From CAVXZE01 sp963766175 (lineage in GTDB: Bacteria > Myxococcota_A > UBA9160 > UBA6930), in assembly GCA_963766175.1 (NCBI GenBank), contig CAVXZE010000014.1, positions 62,001-126,000 on the forward strand: a stretch of 64,000 nucleotides of DNA, written 5' to 3'. Of the stretch, positions 61,872-64,000 are shown piece after piece (position 1 is the stretch's first letter; every line of letters starts with the position of its first letter). Under the pieces are notes generated by a model. The model did no database searches. It saw only the letters and a program-made list of their open reading frames with translations, and had not been told where the DNA came from. The position numbers were made by a program, and so were the translations under genes.

Positions 61872-64000
61872 ATGCGCGTGCTTCGAGGAGTTCTCATCGC
61901 GACGGCCGGAGTGGTGGCCGTCGCCGTCCTCGGCATCGGGGCGCTTCACCTCTACCACCGCCAGCTGCTGGACCTGCCGGGGATCGAGAGAGCCGTGGAG
62001 GCCAAGATCGCGCGGGCGGACGGCTTGAGAAGCGCTCTGGAGGTAGGTGACGAGCGCGCCGCTCTCGCCGCGCTGGGGGAAAACCCGTGGAGCGGAGCCT
62101 CCATCCGGCTCGACGAGCGCCTGGCCGAGGCCCAGATCGTCCCGTCCTCTCCTGCGGCGGATTCGACTACGGAACTCGCCCGCGGCCTCGCCTTCAACTA
62201 CGAGGGAGAGGACGCGGTGGCGCTTCTTCCTCCGGGTGAGGGTCACCGGATCGAGGCGGGGATGCTCGTCATCGACGCCTGGGACGGCGGCACCCTGCTG
62301 AGCCGCGGTGACCTCGACGTTCTAGTCGACGACGTGGCCGAAATCCAGGTCCGGATCCGCCTCGCTCGGGGCGGTGGCTTCCGCATCGGGTGGAGTCCGC
62401 TTCCCCTCGAGCAATGGCCCGACAAGGCGAAGAAGAAGAAGGTCGGGTTCCTCGATGTGGACGTCGTGGACGACGGTCAGTTCCACGTCTATCGGATCGA
62501 CGCTCGCCACTCACTCCGCTATCGGCTGGGACCCGGGGACGCGGTTCGAAGCTTCCTCCTCCAGCCCTCCGATACCCCCGCCGACCGGGTCGAGATCGAC
62601 TTCGTGCGGTTCGTCATGCGCCGCGAGCAGTACGACCGCGCACCCGGCGGTCTCACCCACGAAACCTTCGAGGGCGAGCTCCGCCCCGCCGTCTACGCGA
62701 TCTCGCCGCGCGACCTGCGCTTCGAGATCGCGGTGCCCGGCGGCGAGCCGCGGCTGGACTTCGGTATGGGGATCTTGGAGCGCGATGCTCCTCTGCAGTT
62801 CTCCGTGCTCGTCGAACACGGCGGTCGTTCCACCGAGATCTTCGAACGCCGTATCGGCGAAGCCGAGCGTTGGCACGACGCGCGGGTTGGTCTCTCTGCC
62901 TGGGCAGGCGAGCGCGTCGGCCTGGTCCTGCGCGTTGCGGGCCCGGGAGAAAACGTCGCCTTCTGGGCCAGCCCGCGCGTCACGACAGACCCGAAGCAAC
63001 GGCTCTACGTGCTGATGATCCTCGAGGACGCGTTGCGGGCGAGCCGCCTGTCCCTGTATGGCCATGAACGGAAGACCTCGCCCTTCAAGGAGCGGCTGGC
63101 GTCGAGCGGGGTGCTGTTCGAACACGCCTTCTCCCAGGCCACCAAGACGCGACCTTCCTGTCCGAGCTTCATGACGTCGCTCTACCCCACGGCGACGGGG
63201 GTCTGGAGCTTCCGCGACCGGCTCGACGATCGGTACCTCACGCTGGCCGAGGTCCTCCGCAGCCAGGGCTTCGAGACAGCCTCTTTCATCCAGAACACCA
63301 ACGCGGGTCCCGCAGCGGGTCTGCACCAGGGCTTCGACCACCTCTGGAACGCGCAAGCCATGGGCACTCGGCCCCAGCAGATCTACGGGGACCAGGTCCT
63401 GCGTTGGATCGCCAGGCACCGGGACCGGAACCTCTTCGTCTACCTTCACGCGCTGGATCCCCACGGTGTCTACGATCCCCCGGCGCCTTACGATGCCTGG
63501 TATCGGGAGGGCGACTCCGGCACCGAGGTTCGCCCCCTCTACGAGAAGCTCGATCCGGACTGGGAGACGCGGCCGACCCTCGAGGGCCGACGGCGTCTCT
63601 ACGACGGTGAGATCCGGCACAACGACGCGCGCCTGGAAACCTTCATCGAGGCGCTGGATCGACAGGGGATCCTGGAGGACGCTCTCCTCGTCTTCATGTC
63701 CGACCACGGGGAACATCTCGGCGAGCACGCACTCTGGATCCACAAGCCTCCTGGCTTCATCCAGGTGCTGCACGTGCCCCTCCTGATGGTGCACCCGCGG
63801 CTCCTTCCGCGGGGGGTTCGCATCTCCGAGCCCGTGCAACTGGCGGACATCGCTCCGAGCATTCTCGAGCTCGCAGGCATCGATCTGGATCCGCTGCCGC
63901 TTCAAGGGAGTTCGCTCCTGTCCTTGGCGCGAGACGATGCCCCGGCCCACGACGATCGAAGCGTCGGGGTGTCGGAGGAGGTCACCTCCTACCCCGCGAA
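61872..64000 (+). CDS. Membrane-anchored sulfatase-superfamily enzyme with Thr at the nucleophile position (partial)
   Basis: The frame is open to the window end (709 codons). An N-terminal membrane segment (LIATAGVVAVAVLGIGALHL) is followed by about 340 residues of beta-rich sequence of no known family. The alkaline-phosphatase/sulfatase fold begins at RLYVLMILEDALRASRLSLY. Metal Asp386 of DALR is kept, while the usual next Asp is Ser391. The nucleophile slot is Thr426 in TKTRPSCPSFMTSLYP, where FGly sulfatases have Cys. The late metal motif SDHGEHLGEH starts at 610. So it may transfer or cleave phospho- or sulfo-groups by a Thr, like phosphoethanolamine transferases, rather than act as an FGly sulfatase. 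Confidence 0.85.
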   Translation, partial: MRVLRGVLIATAGVVAVAVLGIGALHLYHRQLLDLPGIERAVEAKIARADGLRSALEVGDERAALAALGENPWSGASIRLDERLAEAQIVPSSPAADSTTELARGLAFNYEGEDAVALLPPGEGHRIEAGMLVIDAWDGGTLLSRGDLDVLVDDVAEIQVRIRLARGGGFRIGWSPLPLEQWPDKAKKKKVGFLDVDVVDDGQFHVYRIDARHSLRYRLGPGDAVRSFLLQPSDTPADRVEIDFVRFVMRREQYDRAPGGLTHETFEGELRPAVYAISPRDLRFEIAVPGGEPRLDFGMGILERDAPLQFSVLVEHGGRSTEIFERRIGEAERWHDARVGLSAWAGERVGLVLRVAGPGENVAFWASPRVTTDPKQRLYVLMILEDALRASRLSLYGHERKTSPFKERLASSGVLFEHAFSQATKTRPSCPSFMTSLYPTATGVWSFRDRLDDRYLTLAEVLRSQGFETASFIQNTNAGPAAGLHQGFDHLWNAQAMGTRPQQIYGDQVLRWIARHRDRNLFVYLHALDPHGVYDPPAPYDAWYREGDSGTEVRPLYEKLDPDWETRPTLEGRRRLYDGEIRHNDARLETFIEALDRQGILEDALLVFMSDHGEHLGEHALWIHKPPGFIQVLHVPLLMVHPRLLPRGVRISEPVQLADIAPSILELAGIDLDPLPLQGSSLLSLARDDAPAHDDRSVGVSEEVTSYPA

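Overview
The window is gene-dense, high-GC DNA from a Gram-negative bacterium: it has outer-membrane beta-barrels, two RND efflux systems, lipoprotein signals, a Tat signal, MurA and short intergenic gaps. No rRNA or tRNA gene is visible and there is no reliable taxon marker. The gene mix (2-oxoacid:ferredoxin oxidoreductase, DUF1302/LolA-like pair, DUF4388 regulator, DUF6351, FG-GAP protein) looks like an uncultured delta-proteobacterial (Myxococcota/Binatota-like) or Acidobacteriota-like lineage, but that is inference.

Layout. 1-8145 (minus): a redox operon reading hemerythrin-like protein, korA, korB, a 1303-residue PFOR-like protein ending in a ferredoxin domain, and rnfB (cut by the window edge). 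8831-17467 (plus): a copper/silver resistance island with a small Cys/His-rich exported protein, CusC-, CusB- and CusA-type efflux genes, and two half multicopper oxidases. The cusA gene carries ten +1 frameshifts and an inserted EF-hand pair. 17665-26380: a LolA-like/DUF1302 pair, GST, an orphan ParA-type ATPase, a TRL-like lipoprotein, a class III aminotransferase, an NTF2-like/MBL-fold pair and a Crp/Fnr regulator. 26537-33043: glyA, an M48 protease with two YbjQ proteins, murA, a frameshifted DUF4124-glutaredoxin gene and a REC-PAS-REC protein. 33088-40843: an aminotransferase, groES-groEL with a strong terminator, a peptidyl-prolyl isomerase, class I fructose-bisphosphate aldolase, a DUF4388/TPR regulator and a short secretin-like protein. 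40938-50500: a translationally coupled run (DegT aminotransferase, Gfo/Idh/MocA dehydrogenase, ceramidase-like hydrolase, asnS), then a second RND pump. 50504-64000: a molybdopterin oxidoreductase, DUF6351 protein, ArsR regulator, a frameshifted FG-GAP protein, a lipoprotein, and a surface-glycan-like group (sulfotransferase, two glycosyltransferase-like proteins, a sulfatase-superfamily enzyme cut by the window end).

How the parts fit. KorAB would reduce ferredoxin during 2-oxoacid oxidation. The PFOR-like/ferredoxin protein and the membrane-anchored RnfB would carry the electrons onward. The metal island would export Cu(I)/Ag(I) and oxidise Cu(I) in the periplasm. The most unusual signals are the KorAB-PFORlike-RnfB module, the EF-hands inside CusA, the all-plus-one frameshift cluster, a multicopper oxidase apparently split over two polypeptides with one Tat signal, and a two-copy hairpin with a conserved 11-nt loop. 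Frameshifts are inferred from homology of the frames and length arithmetic; sequencing or assembly error is a serious alternative for all of them.
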